Source: Duganella margarita
Lineage (GTDB): Bacteria > Pseudomonadota > Gammaproteobacteria > Burkholderiales > Burkholderiaceae_D
Reading direction: 5' to 3'
Assembly: GCF_009857535.1 (NCBI RefSeq)
Contig: NZ_WWCS01000015.1
Location: 1-64,000 of the forward strand
DNA: 64,000 nucleotides
Positions 35,736 through 44,339 of the stretch are shown piece after piece (positions within the stretch are counted from its first letter, which is position 1; each line of letters starts with the position of its first letter). The translations under genes and the position numbers were made by a program. Under the pieces are notes generated by a model. It made no database searches. It had not been told where the DNA came from and saw only the letters and a list, made by a program, of their open reading frames with translations.

Positions 35736-36035
35736 ATGACTTTTCCCGCCAACCCAGCGGCGCAAGCCCAGGCAGCCAAACACCGGGCCGCACTGCTATT
35801 GGAGCGCTGCCGCCATGAGCAGCCACTAACGCCCATCCCAGCGGCCAGCGCGCAAGCGCTGTGGCATCGCTATCAGCAAACCCTGTTCCTGGCCTGGCTG
35901 GACGCCGGCGGCTTTGCGCAAAACGAACCGCCAATAGAAAACAGCGGCATTGCGCCGCTGTTTTCAGCCCCACAAGGGGACTCGAAAGAGGAATCGAAAT
36001 TCTCTCTGAGCCGCATCGACGATGCGGTGGAGTAG
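35736..36035 (+). CDS. Small unknown protein behind an FNR-type box
   Basis: A 99-aa protein of unknown function. It is soluble, with an Ala-rich helical N-terminal two-thirds (QAAKHRAALLLERCRHEQP, ALWHRYQQTLFLAWLDAGGF) and a Ser/Asp/Glu-rich tail. AGGA precedes the ATG by a usual distance. The divergent position from rsuA and a class II-spaced FNR box support a real, oxygen-regulated gene. A terminator-like inverted repeat falls inside the frame at 35937-35965, so the last ~30 codons may be an accidental extension or a strain-specific read-through. Confidence 0.6.
   Translation: MTFPANPAAQAQAAKHRAALLLERCRHEQPLTPIPAASAQALWHRYQQTLFLAWLDAGGFAQNEPPIENSGIAPLFSAPQGDSKEESKFSLSRIDDAVE
35937..35965. 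terminator. Terminator-like 12-bp inverted repeat inside the small ORF
   Basis: GAAAACAGCGGC (35937-35948) and GCCGCTGTTTTC (35954-35965) are exact complements separated by five bases. The stem is GC-rich at the loop with an A-run before it and a T-run after it, as in an intrinsic terminator. It lies within codons ~68-77 of the 99-aa frame. Confidence 0.55.
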
Positions 36036-36206
36036 TTCCATCATTCAGTCTGAATCAAGAACGTGCTGACAACAAGATAAACTGTTTATATCGGCCCCCC
36101 TTGGAAAGAACTACAACACCACTATAGTTCACCACTCCGGATATGCAAGTGAAAAAGAGACCGTATTGATAATGTTAATCGCCGCGCCAGTCGTCCATGA
36201 TGCAGC

Positions 36207-37223
36207 CTAATGCAGGCTCGGCCGTACAGTGTCGACCGCCGACTTCATCGCGCCGGCGCCCATCGCCGCGCCGAATTTCTTCAGCACGCGTTCCGGCAAG
36301 CCTTCGTGCTGGGTATAGTCGACGATGTCTTCCGCCTTGATGACGTCGCGCGCCACCGTATCGACCGTGCCATAGGCGTCGGCCAGGCCCATGTCAATCG
36401 ACTTGGCGCCGGTCCAGAACAGGCCGGAGAACATCTCCGGCGTTTCCTTCAGGCGCTTGCCGCGGCCGCTGCGCACCACCTGGATGAACTGTTCGTGGAT
36501 TTCGTTCAGCATCACCTGCGCGTGCTGCTTGTGCTTCTCGGTCAGCGGGCTGAACGGGTCCATGAAACCCTTGTTTTCGCCGGCGGTCAGCAGGCGGCGT
36601 TCGACACCCAGCTTTTCCATCGCGCCGGTGAAGCCGAAGCCGTCCATCAGCACGCCGATCGAGCCGATAATGCTGGCCTTGTTGACATAGATGCGGTCGG
36701 CGCCGGCGGCGATGTAATAGCAGCCGGAGGCGCAGATCTCGTCCACCACCACGTACAGCGGCTTGCCCGGATAGCCTTTGCGCAGGCGCACCATCTCGTC
36801 GACGATCATGCCGGCCTGCACCGGGCTGCCGCCGGGGCTATTAATATGCAGCACCACCGCTACCGAGCCGGTGTCCGAGAACGCCTTGTTCAGCGCCGGA
36901 ATCACCACCGCCGCCGAGCCGCTGCCCTCGGATTCGATGGCGCCCTCGACTTCGATCAGCGCCGTGTGGCGGCCCAGCGTTTCGCTGTCCGAGCCGGTCC
37001 AGCTGAAGTCGAAGTAGGCGCTGAGCGCAAACACGATCACCAGCAAGGTCACGGCCTTGAAGAAAATACCCCAGCGGCGCGCGGCCTTCTGCTCCTTCAG
37101 CGTGGCAAACACCAGCTTTTCCAGCACCTCGCGCTCCCAGTTGGAGGCGCTGACGGCTGGCTTGGCCGGCTGCGGAGCAGGCGTCGGCGTCGGGGTGCTG
37201 CTCGGATCGATGTTGTCGCTCAT
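36207..37223 (-). CDS. sppA: Signal peptide peptidase SppA (S49 family)
   Basis: Inner-membrane serine protease of the S49 family that degrades cleaved signal peptides. The 338-aa protein has a Pro-rich N-terminal tail, one membrane segment (IFFKAVTLLVIVFALSAYF, residues ~48-66) and the peptidase domain: VVLHINSPGGSPVQAG, the catalytic-Ser region ICASGCYYIAAGADRIYVN, then GSIGVLMDGFGF. Short single-domain type. Last of an rluC - HAD - Rieske - sppA series. Confidence 0.92.
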   Translation of the reverse strand: MSDNIDPSSTPTPTPAPQPAKPAVSASNWEREVLEKLVFATLKEQKAARRWGIFFKAVTLLVIVFALSAYFDFSWTGSDSETLGRHTALIEVEGAIESEGSGSAAVVIPALNKAFSDTGSVAVVLHINSPGGSPVQAGMIVDEMVRLRKGYPGKPLYVVVDEICASGCYYIAAGADRIYVNKASIIGSIGVLMDGFGFTGAMEKLGVERRLLTAGENKGFMDPFSPLTEKHKQHAQVMLNEIHEQFIQVVRSGRGKRLKETPEMFSGLFWTGAKSIDMGLADAYGTVDTVARDVIKAEDIVDYTQHEGLPERVLKKFGAAMGAGAMKSAVDTVRPSLH

Positions 37224-37243
37224 GGATTGCTTGTCTTGGTTAA

Positions 37244-37621
37244 TCAGGCGCGCACAGGGCGCACATATTCATCCGGCTGCCAGTAAATCTGCTGGTCATG
37301 CTCAACCACGGCGATCGGCCGCAGCCGCCCGCCACGGCACGGGCCGCCGGCGCACTGCCCGGTTTCCGGCACATACACCGCGCCGTGGGTGGCACACATG
37401 ATGTACAGCTTGCTGGATTCAAAGAACTCGCCTTCCGCCCAATCGAGTTCGATCGGCACGTGGGCGCAACGGTTCAGGTAGGCATAGGCGGCGCCGCCGT
37501 GGCGCACCACGAAGCCGGTGGCATCCTCGCCGCCAGCCGTCAGCGGAAAGCGCACGCCCTTGCCGCCGTTCTCGATGGCGTCCGAGGCGCAGATCAGGAT
37601 TTCATCCACGGTGTCACTCAT
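37244..37621 (-). CDS. Rieske [2Fe-2S] ferredoxin-like protein
   Basis: 125-aa small Rieske protein. Cluster ligands are visible as C-x-H (NRCAHVPIELDW) and C-x-x-H (IMCATHGAVYVPETGQC). It is soluble, without a signal peptide or an oxygenase domain, so it probably acts as an electron-transfer or redox-sensing ferredoxin. Partner unknown. It starts one base before the HAD phosphatase stop and is followed by sppA after 20 bases. Confidence 0.88.
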   Translation of the reverse strand: MSDTVDEILICASDAIENGGKGVRFPLTAGGEDATGFVVRHGGAAYAYLNRCAHVPIELDWAEGEFFESSKLYIMCATHGAVYVPETGQCAGGPCRGGRLRPIAVVEHDQQIYWQPDEYVRPVRA

Positions 37622-38281
37622 CTAGGCGTTCTCGCTCAGCCAGCCATGCAGCTCGGCCACCGTCTTGGCCGAGAACATCGGCTTGCAGGCGGCCAATTGC
37701 TCGACCGGATGCGCGCCGTACTCGACCGCCACACCGGCCGCGCCGGCATTATTAGCCATCAGCAAGTCATGCGAAGTATCGCCGATCATCACGGTACGGC
37801 GCATATCCTGGCCCAACTCGCGCGTCAATTCCTGCAACATGGCCGGGTGCGGCTTGGAGAAGGTTTCGTCGGCGCAACGCGTTGCGTCGAACAGCGACAG
37901 CACTTTGACGTCATTCATGGCCCGGTTCAGACCGACCCGGCTCTTGCCGGTGGCCACGGCCAGGAAATAGCCGTGATGCGACAAATCCTCCAGCATGTCG
38001 TGCACGCCGGGGAACAGACTGATTTCGTGATCGCGCGACAGGAAATGGTAACGATAGCGCTCCACCATGCGCGGGTAATAGGTCGGATCGATGTCCGGCA
38101 AGACCGCCTGCATGGCTTCGTGCAGGCCGAGGCCGATCACGTGCGCCGCCATTTCGTCGCGCGGCACCGGCAGCGCCAGGTCGCGCGCTGCGGCCTGGAT
38201 GCATTTCACGATGGTGGAAGTGGAATCCATCAGCGTGCCATCCCAATCGAAGACGATCAGATCAAATTGCTTTCTTGCCAT
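37622..38281 (-). CDS. HAD-family phosphatase, phosphoglycolate phosphatase-like
   Basis: 219-aa HAD hydrolase. Motif I is FDWDGTLMDS with the nucleophile and acid Asp pair, motif II sits in LAVATGKSRVGL, the Lys is in FSKPHPAM, and motif IV is MIGDTSHDLLMANNAG. The cap domain and overall pattern resemble the Gph group, often annotated as phosphoglycolate phosphatase. The exact substrate is not shown by the sequence. It lies 11 bases downstream of rluC. Confidence 0.88.
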   Translation of the reverse strand: MARKQFDLIVFDWDGTLMDSTSTIVKCIQAAARDLALPVPRDEMAAHVIGLGLHEAMQAVLPDIDPTYYPRMVERYRYHFLSRDHEISLFPGVHDMLEDLSHHGYFLAVATGKSRVGLNRAMNDVKVLSLFDATRCADETFSKPHPAMLQELTRELGQDMRRTVMIGDTSHDLLMANNAGAAGVAVEYGAHPVEQLAACKPMFSAKTVAELHGWLSENA

Positions 38282-38292
38282 TGTGTTTGCGA

Positions 38293-39276
38293 TTAATTAA
38301 GAGGTTTGCCCAAGCTTACCAAGAATCGCTCACATTCGGCGGCCAATGGCGCATTGAGCGTCATGTTTTTGCCAGATTCGGGATGGGTAAACGTAATTTG
38401 ATGCGCATGCAGGAACATGCGTTTCAGTGCGCCGCGTTGGTCCGTGGCTTTCAGCAAAGCCTTGTTGAGCGCGAAATCGCCGTACTTGTCGTCACCTAGA
38501 ATCGGAAACTCCGACGATGACAGATGAACGCGAATCTGGTGGGTGCGGCCGGTTTTCAGTTCGGCTTCCAGCAAGGCAAAACCCTCGAATTTCTTCAGCA
38601 GCGAAAAAATCGTGTGCGAGGCCATGCCGCCCTCGTGCGACACCGTGACGCGGCGTTCGCCGTCCGCCGTTGTATATTTATGCAACGGCAACTTGATATG
38701 CTGGCGCGCGTTTTTCCAGTCGCCTGCCACCATGGTCAGATAGCGCTTGTCGGTCAGGCCGTCGCGCATTTGCTCGTGCAGATTGGTCAGCGCCGAGCGT
38801 TTCTTTGCGAGCAACAACAGGCCCGAGGTTTCGCGGTCGAGGCGGTGCACCAGTTCCAGGAACTTGGCGTCCGGCCGCGAGGCGCGCAACTGCTCGATGA
38901 CGCCGAACGACACGCCGGAACCGCCGTGCACGGCCACGCCGGCTGGCTTGTCGATCACCAGCAGGTGGGTATCCTCGAAAATAATATCGAATTCGGCCGC
39001 CGGCACGTGGTTGTCCGGCTTCTCTGCCAAACGAATGGGGGGGATTCGCACCACATCCCCTTGTACCAGGCGGTACAGTTGGTCGATACGACCCTTGTTA
39101 ACGCGGACTTCGCCCGAGCGCAGGATACGATAGACGTGACTTTTCGGCACGCCTTTGCAGATACGCAACAGGTAGTTATCGATCCGTTGACCGGCTTCTT
39201 CTTCAGTGATGGTGACGAATTGGGCTTGCAGCGGGGCGGACGTTGAAGCGGGAACAACATCTTTTTGCATCTTCAT
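38293..39276 (-). CDS. rluC: 23S rRNA pseudouridine synthase RluC
   Basis: Large-subunit rRNA pseudouridine synthase of the RluA group. The 327-aa protein has an S4 domain (residues ~30-75, QRIDNYLLRICKGVPKSHVYR) and the catalytic motif HRLDRETSGLLLLAK with Asp near residue 147. It is divergent from rne, the arrangement conserved in many proteobacteria, which supports RluC over other paralogues. A sigma-70-type promoter lies upstream. Confidence 0.94.
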   Translation of the reverse strand: MKMQKDVVPASTSAPLQAQFVTITEEEAGQRIDNYLLRICKGVPKSHVYRILRSGEVRVNKGRIDQLYRLVQGDVVRIPPIRLAEKPDNHVPAAEFDIIFEDTHLLVIDKPAGVAVHGGSGVSFGVIEQLRASRPDAKFLELVHRLDRETSGLLLLAKKRSALTNLHEQMRDGLTDKRYLTMVAGDWKNARQHIKLPLHKYTTADGERRVTVSHEGGMASHTIFSLLKKFEGFALLEAELKTGRTHQIRVHLSSSEFPILGDDKYGDFALNKALLKATDQRGALKRMFLHAHQITFTHPESGKNMTLNAPLAAECERFLVSLGKPLN

Positions 39277-39318
39277 TTGCTCTGTCTTCCCAGAAATCTC
39301 TCTAAGTCCTTCATTTTG

Positions 39319-39346
39319 AATATATAATTGTTTCGCTGCGGTTCAA
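39319..39346 (-). promoter_or_regulatory. Putative sigma-70 promoter of rluC
   Basis: Read on the minus strand, TTGAAC (39346-39341) and TATATT (39324-39319) are separated by 16 bases. This places the start about 35-40 bases upstream of the rluC ATG at 39276. The same AT-rich patch contains TATAAT on the plus strand (39323-39328), which could serve rne but lacks a good -35. Confidence 0.55.
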
Positions 39347-39946
39347 ACTGCGGCAAGTGTAAGAATAAAAGCACATTTTACACAGGGGCGTCTCCACTGG
39401 CCTCGCCAAATTGCAAATTCAGAGGAAAAAATGTATACGCACCATCCCTGACGGAATCAAGGTTGCACCGTCGTTGTAATCGGAGGGCGGCAGGGGTGGC
39501 GAAGAAGATTGATTGGTTAGTAAGGATAAAGTCCGGTCAGCCAGCTCACGCGGGCTGGCCGGTTTGATGAGTAGTTGATAACGCTTGCCGTTTTCGCCAG
39601 ACCCCATGCTTTACTGCAAGCTCGACGGAAGGCTGGAAACCAGCCTGGTTACCGAAGTTGCATTATTTGTAGTAGCAAGCATGGTCGAGATCTGGTCATT
39701 TAGACGCTGCTCTCCGTCTGTTCTTTTCTGCCGTCCGTTGGGGCCGCATGGAGAACTACAGATGAAGCGAGCACTCGGCATGTCGATCAGCCTCATGCGC
39801 CCAGTTGCGGCCGTTTCGTGCAGCCGCACAGGATGGGCATAACCCACCGCAATCACTCCAATTCTCGCGTATATCCCTGTAGCTTGCTGGACCGGACTAA
39901 GAAACCGGACAGCATAGATGGCCCAAGGGTCGCGGAGTTAATAAAA
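39347..39946 (+). promoter_or_regulatory. Long non-coding leader of rne with hairpins
   Basis: No convincing gene lies in these ~600 bases; short open frames here have no recognisable product. Two stem-loops stand out: CCGGTCAGCC...GGCTGGCCGG (39533-39562) and GGCTGG-AAA-CCAGCC (39631-39645). In Escherichia coli RNase E represses its own mRNA through structures in a long 5' leader. A comparable role here is inferred from position only. Confidence 0.4.
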
Positions 39947-42900
39947 ATGAAACGCATGTTATTTAACGCTACGCAGCAAGAAGAGCTGCGCGTAGCGATT
40001 GTCGACGGTCAGAAACTGATCGATATCGACATCGAAACCGCCGGACGCGAACAGCGCAAGTCCAATATCTACAAAGGCGTGATCACCCGCATCGAACCGT
40101 CGCTGGAAGCGTGCTTCGTCAGCTATGGCGAAGACCGCCACGGTTTCCTGCCATTCAAGGAAGTCGCCCGCACCTACTTCAAGGAAGGCGTCGATGTCCG
40201 CAACGCCTCGATCAAGGATGCCCTGCGCGAAGGCCAGGAAATCATGGTCCAGGTCGAAAAAGAAGAACGCGGCAACAAGGGCGCCGCCCTGACCTCGTTC
40301 GTTTCGCTGGCCGGCCGCTATCTGGTGCTGATGCCGAACAACCCGCGCGGTGGTGGCGTATCGCGCCGTGTCGAAGGTGAAGAGCGTCAGGAACTGCGCG
40401 AAACCATGGACAAGCTGGACCTGCCGCCAGGCATGTCGGTGATTGCCCGCACCGCCGGCATCGGCCGCAACGTCGATGAACTGCAGTGGGACTTGAATTA
40501 CCTGATGCAACTGTGGCGCGCCATCGAAGGCGCCGGCAAATCGGCCTCGGGCGCGTTCCTGATCTACCAGGAATCGTCGCTGGTGATCCGCGCGATCCGC
40601 GACTACTTCCAGCCGGACATCGGCGAGATCCTGATCGACACCGACGAGATCTACGAACAAGCCCACCAGTTCATGAGCCACGTGATGCCCGACATGGTGC
40701 ACCGTGTAAAACGCTACAGCGACGACGTGCCGCTGTTCTCGCGTTTCCAGATTGAACACCAGATTGAAACCGCCTACAGCCGCACCGTGCCGCTGCCATC
40801 GGGCGGCGCCATCGTCATCGACCACACCGAAGCGCTGGTCTCGGTCGACGTCAACTCGGCCCGCGCCACCCGCGGTTCCGACATCGAAACCACCGCCTTC
40901 CACACCAACTGCGAAGCGGCTGAAGAAGTCGCCCGCCAGCTGCGCCTGCGCGACCTGGGCGGCCTGATCGTGATCGACTTCATCGACATGGAAGTGGCCA
41001 AGAACCAGCGCGAAGTGGAACAGCGCCTGAAAGACGCGCTGCACCACGACCGCGCCCGCGTCCAGATGGGCAAGATTTCCCGCTTCGGCCTGATGGAACT
41101 GTCGCGCCAGCGCCTGCGTCCGTCGCTGTCGGAAGGTTCGCACGTTGCCTGCCCACGCTGCTCGGGCACCGGCCACATCCGCGATACCGAATCGTCGGCG
41201 CTGCAAGTCCTGCGCATCATCCAGGAAGAAGCGATGAAGGAAAATTCGGCCACCATCCACGTGCAGGTGCCAGTGGACGTCGCCGCTTTCCTGCTGAACG
41301 AAAAACGCAGCGAAGTACTGAAGATCGAGACGCGTCACCGCATCAACGTCATCCTGGTGCCGAACAAGCACCTGGAAACCCCGCACTACAAACTGGAACG
41401 CATCAAGCACGACGATCCGCGCCTGGAAGACAGCGCCGCCAGCTACTCGCTGGCCGAGACCGCCGAAACCGACATGGCCTATAGCAAGCGCCAGAAGGAA
41501 GAGGCCAAGCCGCGCCAGGAAGCTATGGTCAAGACCATCACCCCTGATCAACCGGCCCCGCTGGTCGAGCGCAAGCCGACCGAAACCGTGATCAAGCCAG
41601 CACCGGCTCCGGCGCCAACGCCAGCCCCGCAAGGTTTCTTCGCCAAGCTGATCAGCTTCTTCACCGGCGCACCAGCCGCTCCGGCCCTGCCGCAGCAGCC
41701 GACCATCGTCGTCAAGGCGCCAGCCGGCGCCGACCGTGGCGACCGCAACGCCCGTGGCCCGCGCGGCCGCAACCGCAACGGCAAAACCGGCCGTCCTGAG
41801 CGTGAAGAGAAAGAACCAGGCGCAGCCCGCGCCGGCGCCGGCCAGGAAGAAGGCAAGGCAGCCGACGCCAACGGCCGTCCGCCACGTCAGCCACGTCCAC
41901 CACGCGAACCGCGTGAAGGCCGCGAGCCACGTGAAGCGGGCGCCGAAGGCCAGGGCCGTGAACGCGCCGAGCGTGCAGAACGTCCGGAACGCGCAGAACG
42001 TCCTGAGCGCGCCGAGCGTGCCGAACGCGGCGAGCGTCCACCACGCCAGCCACGCGAGCCGCGTGGCGACAAGGCGCCGGTCGAAGCCAAAGTGGAAGAA
42101 CTGGCACTGAACGCCGGTGTTCCTGCGGCCGGTCCAGTGGCTGACGCTGCCGCCAGCATCCTGAAAACCGCGCCGAACGCCGGTCCGGAAGGCGATGAAA
42201 ACGACGTCGCAGGCGAAGGCGATGAGCCACGCCGTCGTCGTCGTCGTGGCGGCCGTAACCGTAACCGTCGCGAGCGCGAAGGCGCAGAAGGCGTGGATGG
42301 CGTAGAAGGTCAGGAAGGCGAAGCGGGCGAACAGGCAGAACTGGGCTTCACGCCAGTCGCCGAAACCGCCGCTGTGGCCGTCACGGCTGTCGCAGTGACG
42401 GAAGTCACCGAGGCTGTGGTTGTTGCCGCACCTGTTGCTGAAGCCGCACCAGCGGTTGAAGCTGCGCCAGTGGTGGAAGCGGCACCTGCCGCGCCGGTAA
42501 CAGAAGCCGCGCCGACGGTGGTCGAGGCGCCTGCCCCGGCACCCGTTGAAGCTGCCCCAGTCGCTGCAGAGGTGGAAGCAATCGTGCCGCCAGCACCGGT
42601 AGTTGAATTGGCAGCCGAAACCGTCGCCGCACCGGCCGTGGTAGAAGAAGCCGCGCCAGTGGTAGAAGCCGCACCGGCTCCAGCGCCTGTAGCGGAAGTG
42701 CCAGTCGCCGCGCCAGTGGTGATCGAGGCCGCGCCAGTCGCAGCAGAAGCAGCACCTGTGGTGGCAGAACCAGTGGTGGCCGCGCCAGCGCCAGTCGTTG
42801 CCGCTCCGGCACCGGCGCCTGCTCCGGCGCCAGCACCAGCACCTGCTCCGGCACCAGCGGCGCCGATCGACCTGCAAGCAGTGCTCGGCTCCGCCGGCCT

Positions 42901-43048
42901 GACGCTGGCAGCCACCGACCCGGCCAAGCTGCGTGCCGCACAGGAAGCTGCTGCGCAAGTCGCGCCGCCGGTGCGCGTACCGCGTGAACGCAAGCCGGTA
43001 CAGCAGCAAGTTGACGAGCCATTGATCCAGGTCGATACTCGCCGTTAA
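39947..43048 (+). CDS. rne: Ribonuclease E
   Basis: RNase E, the main mRNA-decay and rRNA/tRNA-processing endonuclease and scaffold of the degradosome. From ATG 39947 (MKRMLFNATQQEELRVAIVDGQ) the product is ~1033 aa. It has an S1 domain (~37-120) and the catalytic DNase I-like region with metal-binding Asp near residues 300 (VSVDVNSARATRG) and 343 (GGLIVIDFIDM). The Zn-link CPRCSGTGH is near 401. The C-terminal half is disordered, first Arg/Glu/Pro-rich with repeats of RAERPE type (RNA-binding-like), then a long Ala/Pro/Val/Glu low-complexity tail. Open frame upstream of ATG 39947 is not conserved-looking. Confidence 0.97.
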   Translation: MKRMLFNATQQEELRVAIVDGQKLIDIDIETAGREQRKSNIYKGVITRIEPSLEACFVSYGEDRHGFLPFKEVARTYFKEGVDVRNASIKDALREGQEIMVQVEKEERGNKGAALTSFVSLAGRYLVLMPNNPRGGGVSRRVEGEERQELRETMDKLDLPPGMSVIARTAGIGRNVDELQWDLNYLMQLWRAIEGAGKSASGAFLIYQESSLVIRAIRDYFQPDIGEILIDTDEIYEQAHQFMSHVMPDMVHRVKRYSDDVPLFSRFQIEHQIETAYSRTVPLPSGGAIVIDHTEALVSVDVNSARATRGSDIETTAFHTNCEAAEEVARQLRLRDLGGLIVIDFIDMEVAKNQREVEQRLKDALHHDRARVQMGKISRFGLMELSRQRLRPSLSEGSHVACPRCSGTGHIRDTESSALQVLRIIQEEAMKENSATIHVQVPVDVAAFLLNEKRSEVLKIETRHRINVILVPNKHLETPHYKLERIKHDDPRLEDSAASYSLAETAETDMAYSKRQKEEAKPRQEAMVKTITPDQPAPLVERKPTETVIKPAPAPAPTPAPQGFFAKLISFFTGAPAAPALPQQPTIVVKAPAGADRGDRNARGPRGRNRNGKTGRPEREEKEPGAARAGAGQEEGKAADANGRPPRQPRPPREPREGREPREAGAEGQGRERAERAERPERAERPERAERAERGERPPRQPREPRGDKAPVEAKVEELALNAGVPAAGPVADAAASILKTAPNAGPEGDENDVAGEGDEPRRRRRRGGRNRNRREREGAEGVDGVEGQEGEAGEQAELGFTPVAETAAVAVTAVAVTEVTEAVVVAAPVAEAAPAVEAAPVVEAAPAAPVTEAAPTVVEAPAPAPVEAAPVAAEVEAIVPPAPVVELAAETVAAPAVVEEAAPVVEAAPAPAPVAEVPVAAPVVIEAAPVAAEAAPVVAEPVVAAPAPVVAAPAPAPAPAPAPAPAPAPAAPIDLQAVLGSAGLTLAATDPAKLRAAQEAAAQVAPPVRVPRERKPVQQQVDEPLIQVDTRR

Positions 43049-43064
43049 TCTGCTCCGGCAAATA

Positions 43065-43094
43065 AAAAAAGGGAAGCTTCGGCTTCCCTTTTTT
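43065..43094 (+). terminator. Intrinsic terminator of rne
   Basis: GGGAAGC-TTCG-GCTTCCC hairpin with the stable TTCG tetraloop, preceded by six A and followed by six T. It begins 16 bases after the rne stop. Confidence 0.95.
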
Positions 43095-43213
43095 ATTGGC
43101 GACCTGCGTCTCACCTCTGGGCAGTACGCCAAATGGCCGCTCGTGGTATCGTACCCGGTTGGTACGCACGAGGGTGCGCGCCGTTTTTCAAAAACAGCAA
43201 GATTGCATGACCC

Positions 43214-44338
43214 ATGGCAGAAAAAATCATCATGATGACCGAGCAGCGCGGCGAGTCCAATCGCGTGCCGGCCGTCCCCACCTCGCTGGAGGCACCGACC
43301 GGTCTGCTGAGCGACCGCCTGGCGCGGTCGCTGCACGACCTGCGCATTTCGGTCACCGACCGCTGCAACTTCCGCTGCGTGTACTGCATGCCGAAAGCGG
43401 TGTTCGACAACAACTACCAATACCTGCCGCATACCTCGCTGCTGTCGTTTGAAGAGATTACCCGCATCGCCCGCCTGTTCGTCGCGCACGGCGTGGAAAA
43501 ACTGCGCCTGACCGGCGGCGAGCCGCTGCTGCGCAAGAACGTCGAACGCCTGATCGGCATGCTGGCCGAGCTCAAAACCGTCAGCGGCAAGCCGCTCGAC
43601 CTGACGCTGACCACCAATGCCTCGCTGCTGGCGCGCAAGGCGCAGTCGCTCAAGGACGCCGGCCTGCAACGCGTAACGGTGTCGCTCGATGCGCTGGACA
43701 ACGACACCTTCCGCCGCATGAACGACGTCGATTTTTCGGTGAACGATGTGCTGAAGGGGATCGACGTCGCCCACCAGGTGGGCCTGGGCCCGATCAAGAT
43801 CAACATGGTGGTCAAGGGCGGCATGAACGACCAGGAAATCGTGCCGATGGCGCGCCATTTCCGCGGTTCGCCCTACATCCTGCGCTTTATCGAATACATG
43901 GACGTCGGCGCCTCCAACGGCTGGAAGATGGATGAGGTGATTCCGTCGGCCGAGGTAGTGCGCCGCATCAGCGCCGCCATGCCGCTGGAACCCATCGCCG
44001 CCAACTACACCGGCGAGACGGCCTCGCGCTGGCGGTATGCCGACGGCGGCGGCGAAATCGGCGTCATTTCCAGCGTCTCCCAGGCGTTTTGCGCCGACTG
44101 CTCTCGCGCGCGACTGTCAACTGAGGGTAAACTGTACACCTGTCTGTTTGCCACCAGCGGCCACGATCTGCGCGCGCTGCTGCGCGAAGGCCGCAGCGAC
44201 GCCGAAATCAGCACCGCGCTGGCGCATCTGTGGCGTGCGCGCAGCGACCGCTATTCGGAGCTGCGCACCAGTCAGACCGAGGAGCTGAAGCGCGAGCGCA
44301 GCGCCAATAAAGTGGAAATGTCATATATCGGGGGATAG
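43214..44338 (+). CDS. moaA: GTP 3',8-cyclase MoaA
   Basis: Radical SAM enzyme catalysing the first step of molybdopterin synthesis. The 374-aa protein has the first cluster motif CNFRCVYC (Cys 51, 55, 58), LTGGEPLLRKN, and a C-terminal second cluster region with FCADCSRARLSTEGKLYTCLF. It ends in the Gly-Gly tail (SYIGG) needed for activity in MoaA. The stop is one base before the next gene. Confidence 0.97.
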   Translation: MAEKIIMMTEQRGESNRVPAVPTSLEAPTGLLSDRLARSLHDLRISVTDRCNFRCVYCMPKAVFDNNYQYLPHTSLLSFEEITRIARLFVAHGVEKLRLTGGEPLLRKNVERLIGMLAELKTVSGKPLDLTLTTNASLLARKAQSLKDAGLQRVTVSLDALDNDTFRRMNDVDFSVNDVLKGIDVAHQVGLGPIKINMVVKGGMNDQEIVPMARHFRGSPYILRFIEYMDVGASNGWKMDEVIPSAEVVRRISAAMPLEPIAANYTGETASRWRYADGGGEIGVISSVSQAFCADCSRARLSTEGKLYTCLFATSGHDLRALLREGRSDAEISTALAHLWRARSDRYSELRTSQTEELKRERSANKVEMSYIGG

Positions 44339-44339
44339 T

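Noticed and set aside
39328..39567. Short open frame in the rne leader
   Set aside because: Product is unrecognisable, there is no good ribosome site, and it lies across a hairpin. Treated as non-coding leader.
39818..39946. N-terminal extension of RNase E by 43 codons
   Set aside because: RNase E proteins begin MKRMLFNAT. The extension is not family-like, and ATG 39947 has a usable GGAG upstream.
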